Shown here: piece after piece, positions 8,767 to 18,958 of the stretch
Position numbering within the stretch: the first letter of the stretch is position 1
How the letters are laid out: each line of letters opens with the position of its first letter
Source of the DNA: Neocallimastix lanati (nom. inval.)
Lineage: Eukaryota; Neocallimastigomycota; Neocallimastigomycetes; Neocallimastigales; Neocallimastigaceae
Length of the DNA: 20,964 bases
Direction: 5' to 3'
Assembly (NCBI GenBank): GCA_016946835.1
Contig: JACVTC010000519.1
Location: 1-20,964, forward strand
The notes under the pieces: generated by a model
Databases searched by the model: none
Told to the model about the DNA's origin: nothing
What the model saw: only the letters and a program-made list of their open reading frames with translations
Made by a program: the position numbers and the translations under genes

Positions 8767-10240
8767 ACACCTTATCATTACGGATAATGATAATAATATT
8801 ATTAATACTTATAGGTCAATTGATGGAAGAAACACATTTAGAATCAAAATAAACAATAAATATAATAACTTAATTATGAACACCGATAATGATAATCTTT
8901 GGCATAGAAGACTTGGTCACTTCTATCACAAAGATTTATCAAAATTTATAAAGGAACACACCACAAGTCATAATAACAATGACAATAATTGTATTACTTG
9001 TGGAATAGCTAAAATGAAAAGGTTACCTCACAACAGGGTAACTCCTAAAGCTACCAAGTTATTAGATGTTATCCACTCCGACATTGTTGGTCCTTTCCCG
9101 GATTCATTTTTTGGTTTTAAATTCATCATTACTTTCATTGATGAATTCTCTAGGAAAGCCTGGATTTTTACTATGAAAAGAAAATCAGATGCCATCGATA
9201 TTATTATTAATTTTTTCAAATATTTAAATAATCTTTTTCCAAATTATAAAATTACTAATTTCAAATCGGACCAAGGAAAAGAATATTGTAGTAGAAGAGT
9301 CAACAAATTCTGTAAAAAGAATGGTATTAGAAAACTCTATTCTCCTCCAAGAAATCCTCAAAATAATGGAATTGCTGAACGATTTAATCAAACCATTCTT
9401 TATTCCCTAAAATGTTTATTAAGCTGGAGTAAACTCAACATTAAATTTTGGGATTTTGCTATACGTTATTCAAAATATCTTTATAATCTTACTCCTCATT
9501 CAGGAATAAATAATCAAATTCCCAATGAAGTATTTTATGGTACTCCAATTCATGTTAATCATATTAAAGTTTTTGGATGCATCGCTTATTATAAGGATTT
9601 CTCTCCCAAGAAAGGAAAATTAGATCCTAACGCCAAAAAAGGTTTTTTCTTAGGTTTCAGTAATGATTCTAATTCTTATTTAATAATGGACTATAATAAT
9701 TTTTCTCTACATCAAGTAAGAGAAGTATTATTTCAAGAAGACACCCCTGCCTGCATTACTAAAGATATTACAAAAAGAATTTCGCCTTATGTTAAAGACA
9801 ATAATAATAAATTAAATTTATGCTTAGATTTATCTTTTATCAACAAATTATTAAGCAATTATACAAATAATAATATACATAATAATAATAATATCAACAA
9901 CAATTATGACAATAATGACGATAATTATTTTATTCCTGACAATAATAATATCATTAATATTCCTGATAATCCACCTAATAATATTAATATTCATAATAAT
10001 ATTCCTAATAATGATATTCATAATAATAATTATAATAATAATTCTCCTGATGATTATAATGTTAATAATAATAACTTTAACAATAATTTAAATATTGATA
10101 ATTATATTTCAGATCAAAATAATAATAATAATTTTTCATATCAAAATAATGAAAAATTTTTAATTAATAAAAATTTGTCAAAAAATGAACAAAATTTAAA
10201 TAATAATAATTTCAATAATAATTTTAATAATAATAATAAT
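8767..10240 (+). pseudogene. Copia A integrase and start of Asn-rich linker, middle segment
   Basis: This is the continuation of the Copia A polyprotein after the gypsy insertion, in the same frame as 1291-2210 once one target copy is removed. From ATG 8876 it shows the HHCC zinc-binding region (WHRRLGH...CITC), then catalytic Asp69 (IHSDIVGP), Asp132 (KSDQGKEY) and Glu168 (NNGIAERFNQT), with exact D-35-E spacing. A copia-type integrase C-terminal region follows (FGCIAYY...KKGFFLGF). From about 9800 the frame becomes almost pure Asn/Ile/Tyr/Asp. It is cut at 10240 by Copia B within an AAT run. No internal stop or frameshift is seen in this segment, but the gene as a whole is split and broken elsewhere, so it cannot act alone. 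Confidence 0.9.
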
Positions 10241-10543
10241 TGATAACTACTTAATAATTATACTATATATTTATTTATATTATTTTATATATTTATTTAT
10301 TATGTAATTTATTAAAGTGTACTTGTGTTAATGTTTTATGTAAATTAGTTAATACGTTTATTTTATATTGTATAAACTATGTCAACAATTATTTTAATTA
10401 TTTTGTGTAACATGTATTTACGTAACAAATGTATTCATGTGATATAGTTCTATATAAACATCATGAATGTACTATCCACTTCTCTCTTTGTTAACCATAA
10501 TACTTTCGTATTATTATATTAAATAAATAAACAACATATATCA
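10241..10543 (+). repeat. Copia B 5' LTR
   Basis: This 303-bp LTR has canonical TG...CA ends. A TATA box, TATATAAA, lies at 10451-10458. CTTTGTTAACCAT is at 10486-10498, starting 35 nt after the TATA start; the same 13-mer stands 34 nt from the TATA box in Copia A. The rest of the LTR shows no obvious similarity to that of Copia A. Confidence 0.93.
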
Positions 10544-10557
10544 GATTAAGAGTCTCA
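10544..10557 (+). promoter_or_regulatory. Primer-binding site of Copia B, tRNA-Lys(CUU) half-tRNA type
   Basis: GATTAAGAGTCTCA is identical to the Copia A site (640-653) and directly follows the LTR end CA. It is complementary to tRNA-Lys(CUU) positions 27-40, that is the 5' anticodon stem, the loop and the first bases of the 3' stem. Confidence 0.8.
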
Positions 10558-10602
10558 TTCGATTCTATTCTAATATTAAAAGTTTTTTTTAAAAAATACG
10601 AC

Positions 10603-10683
10603 ATGCCTCAAGAAACTACTTTAGCTAAAGACCAACGCCTTCGTGGAAAGTCTAACTTCAACGAATGGAAACTTTTATTGTAA
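10603..10683 (+). pseudogene. Probable true N-terminus of Copia B Gag, out of frame
   Basis: ATG 10603 opens a frame whose product includes RLRGKSNFNEWKLLL, then stops at TAA 10681-10683. The K/GSNFxxWKxLL pattern matches the Copia A Gag start (KGSNFKMWKKLL) and is typical of copia Gag. The sense continues in the next frame as VTAAKTQAIEDF, inside the main Copia B frame. One extra base near 10680 would join them. A one-base deletion, real or a sequencing error, is the simplest reading. Confidence 0.75.
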
Positions 10684-13600
10684 CCGCTGCCAAAACTCAA
10701 GCTATTGAAGACTTTTTAGAAGATGATATTATCAGTCATCTAAATAATGAATTCTTTGTTTACGCCCCAAACGGTAATGAACCAACCAACAGGGTCATTA
10801 CGGACATTCTTAACAATTTAAACCTCCCAATTCCTGGTCAAGAACCTCGTCCTGTTAGAGAAAACAATGACGCACCAGAGAATGTAAACAATAATGCTCT
10901 AGAACCATTATTGGATAATAGAACAAAAAGATTGATTATCAAAGAGGCTATAAAAATGGATGCCGAATTGATGTTATTGATTTTAAAAAATATTGACGAA
11001 AAAATCGTTAAAGAGATAAGTCGTCTAACTAACAGTTATCGTATTATGGAAAAACTCAAGGGAAAATACGGTAACAACAACGCTGATATGGAGTACTGGC
11101 TTAAAATACTCAAAAGTTTAAAGCCAAAGAACAAAAATGAAGTAATCAAAATGTTGGACCAAGCGAAAGAAATTTTCGTAGAAATGGAAGAAGTTGATTT
11201 AGGTATTACAAACAAGGAAAAATTAAAATACCTATATAACATTCTTACTGATGACTATAAAAATATTGTTCAATTCGACTTGAACAGTGATGCAGATGAG
11301 TACTTAGATACTCTCAAAAGAATTATCTCAGCAAGGTCATATGTTGAAAACTGGGATGACATTAAAGAAAAAGATGAAGATGATGATCCTATGGACCTTG
11401 ATTACCTTAGCAAGAGGAAAAGAACTACAAAATTAAACAAAAAACCTTCAAGTTCAATTAACAATAAGAAAAATAAACATAAATATAAGAAAGAAAATAA
11501 AAGTTATTGTCATATATGTGATATGAACGGACATTCCACAAAAGAATGTCATTTCAATCTTAAAAACAAAGAAAACAATATTAAAAATCAGCATAATAAT
11601 AAAAAAGGGAGGCAAAATCAACAACAAGAGAAGAAATCATTAAATTACTTGGTAAACTCAAGAAACTATAATGATTATAGAAATAATTGTACCCCAAAAT
11701 ACACCAAAAATGAGGATTACTCTGATAATGCCAGCAATTACGATGAAAACTTTGATTTTGAGGATGCTAGAGCATTAATGTATCAGAGAAAGCAAAATAA
11801 TAAATATATAAATTTATTGGAGGTTATTCCAAATAATAACAAACATACTCATGATTTTGATAACATATACGATAAATCCATTGATTTTATTAATCATAGT
11901 AACTTAATAACAGATGATGTTACATGGTTTTATGATACAGGTGCCGGTGAACATGTAACGAATGATAAATCTTTACTTGTGAACTTTAAATATGAATCCG
12001 TTAAGTTGTGTTGTGCAAATGGTTCAATTTGCCAATTTGAAGGATATGGAACTTATGAATGTTTCATAAATAAACAATATATTAAACTTGAAAAAGTTTT
12101 ATTTTCCAAAAATGTTCACAAAAATCTTATTAGTGGTATAGAACTTGCAAAATCAGGTTTTATTTCTTTAATTGATTCTTCTGATGGAGAAAAAGCTAGA
12201 CTAAAATTGTGGGATAAGAATAAAACTAATCTAGGTACATTCCTATCATCTAAATATAATCAATTTCCTATCAAAACACAACATTTAAACAGTAATAAAA
12301 TAATAGGAAATGACATATTGCATATAGGTAAATTAAATGACAAAAGTATTGAAATATGGCATAGAAGATTAGGCCATTTTTATCAAAGTAATTTACCTAA
12401 ATACCTAGATCTACATAATATAAAAGCTCCTCCATGCATAGATTGCAAAATTTCTAAGATGAGGAGGGGATCTCATAAAGGGAAAACTCCAAAGGCAACA
12501 GAACTCCTGGAAATAATTCATTCAGACATTTCTGGGCCGTATAATCTATCCATTAATAACAAGAAATACTTTCTCACAATGATGGACGAATTCTCTAGAA
12601 AAGTATGGATATTTACTCTTAAGTCAAAAGCTGAAGCTCCAGATAAAATAATAGAATTATTTACTTATCTAAATAATCAATTTAAGGATTATACGATAAA
12701 AATATTTAAATCTGATGGAGGAAAGGAATATAAAAATAAAAAGATAAACAAGTATTGTAAAGAAAATGGTATCGAAAAGGTGTATTCTCCTCCTTATTGC
12801 CCAGAAATAAACGGAAAAGCTGAAAAAATTAATAATACACTTAGAAATTCAGCAAAAACACTTATGTATTGGGCTAAATTATCGGAAAACTTCTGGAACT
12901 TTGCGATAAAGCATGCTTGTTATTTATACAATATGATTCCACATTCAGGAAACAATAATTTAATTCCTGACGAAGTATTTTATAATAAAAAAGTAAATAT
13001 AAAACATTTAAGAACTTTTGGATGCACTTGCTACTTCAGAGACCAAAGTCCACACAAATCCAAATTTCAACCAAATTCAAGGAAAGGCATTTTTCTTGGT
13101 TTTGACAAAAAGAAATATTCGTATATTATTATGGACAAAGAAACTAGAAAATTAAATTATGTTAGTGACATTGAATGCGTTGAAGAAGAACCAGGAAATT
13201 TTAAATATCCGAATAACGGCTTCCAAGACCCTTATTTCTCTTTTACTAAAATGGACCTTGATGAAAGAAACATGAGAAATAGAAATATAAATGACGATAA
13301 TAATTATAATGACAATAATCTTCTAAATGAAAATATCAATTTAAATGAGAACAATATTTTAAACATAAATAATAATTTAAATCTAGATAATAATGTAAAT
13401 GAAGATAATAATATCAATATAGCTAACGACAATAACGAGAACAATGTTTTAAATGAAAACAATAATGAGAATAACAATGAAAATAATAATAATAATTTGG
13501 ACAATATTAATTTAAATGAAAATGTAAATTTAATGGACAATAATAATTTTATTGAAAATAACGACATTAATGAAGAAGAAAATAACATATCAAAAGAAAA

Positions 13601-16136
13601 TAATACTGTGGGAAAAAACGATTTAATTAAAAATAATCCAAATGAAGAAATAAAATCAAATGAAATTGATAAAAAACACCCTATAAATTCTGGTGATGTA
13701 AATATTCCTTCAGCTAAAAATAAAGGCAAAGAAAAAATCAATGAAAATGACGAAAATTTAAATTTTGAAAAAAGTGAAAAAAGTTTTATTAATAAAAATT
13801 TTTCAAAAATTGAACCAAAAATTTCTAAACAGCCATTGGTCAAAATAAATTTATCAGATCCTTGTTCATCAAATAGTAATATAAATAATATTTTAAATAA
13901 TACCTTATCAACCTCACGTGATAAAATTTTACATAAATCTTCATCTGAAAATTTAGAAAATGATAATACACATGATCATAATAATAATACTAATGATCGA
14001 CATAAAATTATTGAAATTTCTAATAAAACTATGGATAATAAAAATTTTTCAAAAAATGATGAAAATTTTAATAATAAAAATTTTTTATCAAACAATGACA
14101 ATAAAATTACAAATTTTAAAAATTCCAACACACCCATTAATAAAATTACCAATAATTTACCTATTTCATCAAACTCGCATAATGATAATACTTTTAATAA
14201 TTATACTCTTAATAAGGCTTCAAATGATACTATTATTTCCAACTCCTCAGTTGATACTTCTTTACAAGACATCGATAATTCTAATACTCAAGATTCACGA
14301 AAAATTGATATTAATATTTCTAATAATTCCAATTTTAACAATTCAACCAATACCACTAATAATTTGCAATACAATGATAATCTATACCAAGATAATCAGT
14401 CTCTTACATCAATTGCTCATAACATTATTAAATCTAATGAAAATGAAATTATGGATGATATAATGATTAATAACGATGAAATTAATAATTCTCATTCTTC
14501 CAGAAAACGTCCTTTACCCCCAAATTCTCCCGATTCCAAAACAGTTATTCCTTCCACTCTTAGAACTTTAAGAAGAAAGTTGGATATTGATGATTCTTAT
14601 ATGATCGCTTCTATTTATTCTGATTCTCCAAATAGCTATGATGAAGCCATTAGTTGCAAAAATAAAAATTACTGGATTAATGCCATAAAAGATGAGTTAA
14701 ATAATTTATATTCAAATAAGATTATGACTTTTGTTTCAAAAGTTCCTCCTGGAAAAAATATTATTTCTACGAAATGGGTTTTTGCTACTAAGAGGGATAG
14801 TAATAATTTTATTTACAAATATAAAGCTCGTCTGGTTGCCAGAGGCTTCCGTCAAAAATGGGGTATTGATTATGATCTTACGTATTCCCCAACTTTAAAT
14901 ATTGATAGTCTTAAACTCATTTTTGCTTTATCTGCTGCTTTTCATTGGGACATTTTTCAACTTGATATTAAGGCTGCTTACCTTAATGCTCCTCTCGACA
15001 AGGATATTTACACTACCATTCCTAAAGGCGATATAAACTTTGGGAGGGGATACTGGAAACTAAACAAAGCATTATATGGCCTTAAGCAATCCGGTAGACA
15101 GTGGTACGAAACAATAAGAAAATTTTTAATTAATAATAATTTTGAACAAATAAAAGCCGAACAATGCATATTCAAACATTCAATAAATAATAAAACAAAA
15201 TGTATAATTGGACTCTATGTTGATGACATGGTCATTGCTGGTGAAATAAAATTTATCAAAGATATAATATCAAAAATTAAAAGAAAATTCAAAATATCAA
15301 ATTGTGGACCAATCGAATATATTTTAGGTATTAAAGTAGAAAAACAAAATAATAGTTATATAATTTCACAGAAAAGTTTTATTGAAAATATGTTAAAAAA
15401 ATTCAATATAAGCAATACTCGAAAAAGAAAAACACCCTGCACAGGAGACAATGATATATCCGAAAATAAAAAGCCTTTCGATAAAACAATATACAAAAGT
15501 GCAATTGGATCCTTAATTTATTTATCAAAATGTACAAGGCCGGAAATCTCTTTCGCAGTTAATAAAGCTTCCAGAAAATGTGAACAACCAACAATTTCAG
15601 ACTGGAACAAAGTAATAAATATTTTAAAATATATAAATAGTACAAAAGATTATAAAATTAAATATGATGGAAAGGGGGAGTTAATTGCATACACGGACTC
15701 GGATTTCGCAGGCGATAAAATTGATAGAAAGTCTACTTCAGGTGGAATTATTTTAATGGGAAAAAGTCCTATATGCTGGATATCTAAAAAACAAACGTGC
15801 GTTGCTACTTCTACCGCAGAGGCCGAATATATAAGTACTTCAGAAAACGTCAAGAAAATATTATGGATAAGAAACATTATTAAAGAAATACTAAATAAGA
15901 AATTAAATATAACAATCTACACTGATAATCAAGCAAGTAAATGTATAATGGAAAATGGTGAAATCAATACTAAGTTAAAACATATAGATGTCAGATACCA
16001 TTTCAATAGAGATAACATATTAAAGAAAAGAATAAATCTAAAATATATAGACACGGAAAACATGCTAGCCGACATATTAACAAAAGATTCAAATGGTGCA
16101 AAAATACTAAAATTTACAAATAATATTTTTATATAA
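10665..16136 (+). CDS. Copia B Gag-Pol polyprotein
   Basis: This single 1,823-residue frame makes Gag, protease, integrase, RT and RNase H. In order: Gag about 1-245; CCHC knuckle C282-C285-H290-C295; protease WFYDTGAGEH, Asp424; integrase zinc region (WHRRLGH 565-571, C591/C594); catalytic D621, D684, E720 (35 residues between D684 and E720); copia integrase C-terminus to about 850; a highly Asn-rich, low-complexity linker about 870-1300; RT starting near 1325, with KTRW-type TKWVFATKR and YVDD 1518-1521; RNase H with YTDSDFAG (Asp1678), STAEAEY and YTDNQAS, ending in LADILTKD. All key catalytic motifs are present. ATG 10665 is the first in-frame ATG, but homology suggests the original start is ATG 10603 in the neighbouring frame, so this start is probably secondary. 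The polypurine tract follows the stop within 20 nt. Confidence 0.95.
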   Translation: METFIVTAAKTQAIEDFLEDDIISHLNNEFFVYAPNGNEPTNRVITDILNNLNLPIPGQEPRPVRENNDAPENVNNNALEPLLDNRTKRLIIKEAIKMDAELMLLILKNIDEKIVKEISRLTNSYRIMEKLKGKYGNNNADMEYWLKILKSLKPKNKNEVIKMLDQAKEIFVEMEEVDLGITNKEKLKYLYNILTDDYKNIVQFDLNSDADEYLDTLKRIISARSYVENWDDIKEKDEDDDPMDLDYLSKRKRTTKLNKKPSSSINNKKNKHKYKKENKSYCHICDMNGHSTKECHFNLKNKENNIKNQHNNKKGRQNQQQEKKSLNYLVNSRNYNDYRNNCTPKYTKNEDYSDNASNYDENFDFEDARALMYQRKQNNKYINLLEVIPNNNKHTHDFDNIYDKSIDFINHSNLITDDVTWFYDTGAGEHVTNDKSLLVNFKYESVKLCCANGSICQFEGYGTYECFINKQYIKLEKVLFSKNVHKNLISGIELAKSGFISLIDSSDGEKARLKLWDKNKTNLGTFLSSKYNQFPIKTQHLNSNKIIGNDILHIGKLNDKSIEIWHRRLGHFYQSNLPKYLDLHNIKAPPCIDCKISKMRRGSHKGKTPKATELLEIIHSDISGPYNLSINNKKYFLTMMDEFSRKVWIFTLKSKAEAPDKIIELFTYLNNQFKDYTIKIFKSDGGKEYKNKKINKYCKENGIEKVYSPPYCPEINGKAEKINNTLRNSAKTLMYWAKLSENFWNFAIKHACYLYNMIPHSGNNNLIPDEVFYNKKVNIKHLRTFGCTCYFRDQSPHKSKFQPNSRKGIFLGFDKKKYSYIIMDKETRKLNYVSDIECVEEEPGNFKYPNNGFQDPYFSFTKMDLDERNMRNRNINDDNNYNDNNLLNENINLNENNILNINNNLNLDNNVNEDNNINIANDNNENNVLNENNNENNNENNNNNLDNINLNENVNLMDNNNFIENNDINEEENNISKENNTVGKNDLIKNNPNEEIKSNEIDKKHPINSGDVNIPSAKNKGKEKINENDENLNFEKSEKSFINKNFSKIEPKISKQPLVKINLSDPCSSNSNINNILNNTLSTSRDKILHKSSSENLENDNTHDHNNNTNDRHKIIEISNKTMDNKNFSKNDENFNNKNFLSNNDNKITNFKNSNTPINKITNNLPISSNSHNDNTFNNYTLNKASNDTIISNSSVDTSLQDIDNSNTQDSRKIDINISNNSNFNNSTNTTNNLQYNDNLYQDNQSLTSIAHNIIKSNENEIMDDIMINNDEINNSHSSRKRPLPPNSPDSKTVIPSTLRTLRRKLDIDDSYMIASIYSDSPNSYDEAISCKNKNYWINAIKDELNNLYSNKIMTFVSKVPPGKNIISTKWVFATKRDSNNFIYKYKARLVARGFRQKWGIDYDLTYSPTLNIDSLKLIFALSAAFHWDIFQLDIKAAYLNAPLDKDIYTTIPKGDINFGRGYWKLNKALYGLKQSGRQWYETIRKFLINNNFEQIKAEQCIFKHSINNKTKCIIGLYVDDMVIAGEIKFIKDIISKIKRKFKISNCGPIEYILGIKVEKQNNSYIISQKSFIENMLKKFNISNTRKRKTPCTGDNDISENKKPFDKTIYKSAIGSLIYLSKCTRPEISFAVNKASRKCEQPTISDWNKVINILKYINSTKDYKIKYDGKGELIAYTDSDFAGDKIDRKSTSGGIILMGKSPICWISKKQTCVATSTAEAEYISTSENVKKILWIRNIIKEILNKKLNITIYTDNQASKCIMENGEINTKLKHIDVRYHFNRDNILKKRINLKYIDTENMLADILTKDSNGAKILKFTNNIFI

Positions 16137-16144
16137 AAATCTCA

Positions 16145-16156
16145 TTTGAGGGGGAG
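16145..16156 (+). promoter_or_regulatory. Copia B polypurine tract
   Basis: TTTGAGGGGGAG directly precedes the 3' LTR start TGATAAC. The identical string stands before the 3' LTR of Copia A, which supports a shared plus-strand priming signal. Confidence 0.88.
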
Positions 16157-16458
16157 TGATAACTACTTAATAATTATACTATATATTTATTTATATTATT
16201 TTATATATTTATTTATTATGTAATTTATTAAAGTGTACTTGTGTTAATGTTTTATGTAAATTAGTTAATACGTTTATTTTATATTGTATAAACTATGTCA
16301 ACAATTATTTTAATTATTTTGTGTAACATGTATTTACGTAACAAATGTATTCATGTGATATAGTTCTATATAAACATCATGAATGTACTATCCACTTCTC
16401 TCTTTGTTAACCATAATACTTTCGTATTATTATATTAAATAAATAAACAACATATATC

Positions 16459-16459
<1 letters not shown>
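16157..16459 (+). repeat. Copia B 3' LTR
   Basis: This LTR matches 10241-10543 throughout, apart from a possible one-base length difference in the AAATAAATAAAC tract. The right end is placed where the sequence becomes (AAT)n. The choice of 16459 keeps the AAT period and the Copia A frame consistent. Confidence 0.88.
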
Positions 16460-16464
<5 letters not shown>

Positions 16465-16518
<54 letters not shown>

Positions 16519-17972
16519 TTAATATACGATAAAAATTTTTCAAATAATTTTATTAATTCTAATAACAATAATCTTATTGGCTCAAAAAATCAATACAATG
16601 GTAAAAAATTTTCTGATACAATAAATTCTGAATTTAATCAAAATTTAGAAAATTTTAATCAAAATACAAATACCAATACAATAACCAATGAAAATTTTTC
16701 CAACACCAAAAATTTTTCTAATCCAAATTATATACAAAATTCTAATAATAAAAAATTTTTAATTAATGAAAATTTTAATTCAAAAAATGATCAAAATTTT
16801 ATTAATAAAAATTTTTTATCAGAAGAAGATAAAAATAATAATAATATTAATAATTTTATTAATAATAATTCAAATAATAATAACATAAATATTTATAGAA
16901 ATAATAAAAGAAAATCCAAATTTTCCAATAATAATATTATTAAACACTTCAAACCTAATATTAATAATAATAATATTGATATTTACAATAATAATAATAA
17001 TCATAATAATATTATTTCTTATAATAATAATCCTAATAATTTTAATTACAACAATGATAATTTAATTAATACTATTGAAACTGAAAATGAAGAAGTTCCG
17101 AAAACCTATCAAAAAGCTCTCAATTGTGATCATGCCGATGAATGGGATATTGCTATCCAAGAAGAACTCAAAAATTTATATGATAATAATACAATGACTT
17201 TTGTTAAAAAATTACCAAGAGGAAAACAACCAATTTCTACAAGATGGGTTTTTGCAATTAAAAAGGATGCAAATAATAAAATTATTAAAAGAAAGGCCAG
17301 ACTTGTTGCAAGAGGTTTTGCTCAAAGATACGGTATCGATTATGAACTTACATATAGTCCGACATTAAACGTTGATTGTATAAAATTACTTCTCGCTTTT
17401 GCTGCTCAATTTCAATGGACTGTTTATCAATTAGATTTTAAATCTGCCTATCTAAACGCTGCCTTAGACAAAGAAATTTACACCGAAATTCCTTACGGCG
17501 ATGAAAACTACGGTAAAGGCTATTGGATTCTAAATAAGGCATTGTACGGCCTTAAACAATCAGGCCGCCAGTGGAATAAAACCATTACAAAATTTTTAAC
17601 CGAAAACAAATTTCATCAATCCACCACTGATCCATGTGTTTTCTTTAAAAAGCAGAAGGAAGAACTAACTTGTATTATAGGACTTTATGTTGATGATATG
17701 CTAATTATAGGTGAAAATTTCGAAATTGTTAGAATTGTTTCAAGAATTAAAGATAACTTTAAGGTATCAAAATGTGGATTTGCTGACTTCATATTAGGAA
17801 TCAAAATAGAAAGAGAAAATAATGATATTTATATCTCACAAGAAGCATTCATTGATAATCTATTAAATAAATATAGTATAAATAATAAAAAGAAAATAAA
17901 ATCACCATGTTCAGTAAATGAAAATAATGAAGATAATGAACCTGTTGACAAAATAAAATCAAAAGTATTATC
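16465..17972 (+). pseudogene. Copia A Asn-rich linker and reverse transcriptase, right segment
   Basis: The frame of 8767-10240 resumes here after Copia B and stays open through an (AAT)n stretch and a long Asn/Phe/Lys-rich linker to about 17090. RT begins near TYQKALNCDHADEWDIAI and contains TRWVFAIKKD, ARLVARGFAQRYGIDY, QLDFKSAYLNA (first catalytic Asp), LYGLKQSGRQW and YVDDM (about 17696-17710). From about 17950 the frame goes wrong: it ends KSKVLSDP-stop at 17980-17982, where Copia B has YKSAIGSLIYL. Alignment of the two DNAs (GACAAAATAAAATCAAAAG here) indicates one missing base between about 17948 and 17972. RT catalytic residues are intact, but the polyprotein terminates early. Confidence 0.9.
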
Positions 17973-18605
17973 GGATCCTTAATTTATCTTGCAAGATGCA
18001 CACGTCCAGACATTGCATTTGCTGTTAACTTTGCCGCTAGAAAATCAGAAAATCCAACTCAAGCCGATTGGAAAAAAGCTATTAAAATATTAAAATACTT
18101 AAATGGAACAAAACATTATAAAATAAGATATGACGGTAAAGGTAAAATAAATGCACATACAGATTCAGATTTTGCCGGTGATCCAAATGATAGAAAATCT
18201 ACTTCAGGACACATTATCTTAATGGGTACAAATCCTATTTCATGGTATTCTAAAAAACAAACAACTGTCGCAACGTCTACTGCCGAAGCTGAATATTTAA
18301 GTACTACAGAATGTATTAAGAAAGTATTACAAATTAAAAATCTACTTTATGAATTATTTGGAGAAACTGAAACTATAGACATATACACGGATAATGAAGC
18401 AAGCAAAAGTAGCATTGAAGCAGGTCATTTAAATCCAAAGCTTAGACATATTAGTGTTAGCTACCATTTCAACAATGAAAATATATTAAATAAAAATGTT
18501 CAACTAAAATATATTAGTACAAATGATATGCTGGCCGATCCATTAACCAAAAACCTTAATGGAAACAAAATAACTAATTTTACAAATAAAATTTTTATAA
18601 AATAA
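17973..18605 (+). pseudogene. Copia A RNase H segment, in shifted frame
   Basis: Beginning at GGATCC 17973 the sense continues one frame over as GSLIYLARCTRPDIAFAVN. RNase H follows with HTDSDFAGDPNDRKSTSGH, KKQTTVATSTAEAEYLS, IYTDNEASK and HISVSYHFN, ending in DMLADPLTKNLNG and a stop at 18603-18605. Motifs correspond one to one with Copia B. The domain would remove template RNA during reverse transcription. Nothing in this part itself is broken; it is only detached from RT by the upstream one-base shift. Confidence 0.9.
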
Positions 18606-18613
18606 AAAATTTA

Positions 18614-18626
18614 ATTTGAGGGGGAG
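18614..18626 (+). promoter_or_regulatory. Copia A polypurine tract
   Basis: ATTTGAGGGGGAG directly precedes the 3' LTR (TGTTAAC at 18627). It is the same tract as in Copia B. Confidence 0.88.
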
Positions 18627-18860
18627 TGTTAACTTTATTAATATAAAGTTATATTCTAGCTTAGGTTTAATAAAATATTAAATTAAATTATATTAAATAC
18701 ATTGTAATTATAAATTAAATATAAATTAATATGTATCTAGAACAAGCCACAATTAAATATAAATACATGTAATTTTCTCTGTACTTTAAATCTTTGTTAA
18801 CCATTTATTTATATTCTATAAATAATAAATTTATATTAATTAATAAAACAAATTTTAATA
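18627..18860 (+). repeat. Copia A 3' LTR
   Basis: This LTR is identical by eye to 406-639, including the unusual terminal TA. It is followed by ATTAA (18861-18865), the right copy of the target duplication. The perfect identity points to a recent insertion despite the disrupted coding region. Confidence 0.93.
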
Positions 18861-18879
18861 ATTAAAGTTTGAATTTATC

Positions 18880-18882
18880 TAT

Positions 18883-18953
<71 letters not shown>

Positions 18954-18958
18954 TTTTA
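18880..18958. repeat. (TTTA)n microsatellite
   Basis: About 19-20 uninterrupted ATTT tetramers begin just to the right of the Copia A insertion site. Confidence 0.92.

Larger units (their letters stand above)
10241..16459 (+). mobile_element. Copia B: near-intact Ty1/copia retrotransposon nested in Copia A
   Basis: LTRs at 10241-10543 and 16157 to about 16459 start TGATAACTAC and end ATATCA. They are the same by eye, with possibly one A more or less in an A-rich tract near the right end. The element has the same 14-nt primer-binding site and the same polypurine tract as Copia A, and one 1,823-residue coding frame. It lies in the same orientation as Copia A, within the (AAT)n stretch coding its Asn linker. 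The target duplication reads ATAAT but is embedded in the AAT repeat, so it cannot be fixed independently. The right boundary is uncertain by one base. Confidence 0.94.
406..18860 (+). mobile_element. Copia A: Ty1/copia LTR retrotransposon, broken, hosting two nested elements
   Basis: The element is bounded by identical 234-bp direct LTRs (406-639 and 18627-18860) and the target duplication ATTAA. It has a primer-binding site just inside the 5' LTR and a GAGGGGGAG polypurine tract just before the 3' LTR. Domain order is Gag, CCHC, protease, integrase, Asn-rich linker, RT, RNase H, which is the Pseudoviridae (copia) order. It is interrupted by a gypsy element (2211-8761) and by Copia B (10241 to about 16459), each with its own target duplication. 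Removing both leaves about 5.7 kb, close to the 6.2 kb of Copia B. The gag and RT/RNase H parts carry small frameshifts, so this copy cannot make a full polyprotein as read here. LTR termini are TG...TA rather than TG...CA. Confidence 0.95.

Noticed and set aside
13304-13843. 179-codon minus-strand open frame rich in Leu/Phe/Ser
   Set aside because: It is the antisense shadow of the Asn-rich Copia B linker; low-complexity AAT/AAC DNA leaves other frames open.
13960-14463. Plus-strand Ile-rich open frame inside Copia B
   Set aside because: It is an alternative-frame reading of AAT-rich linker DNA, overlapping the well-supported Gag-Pol frame.
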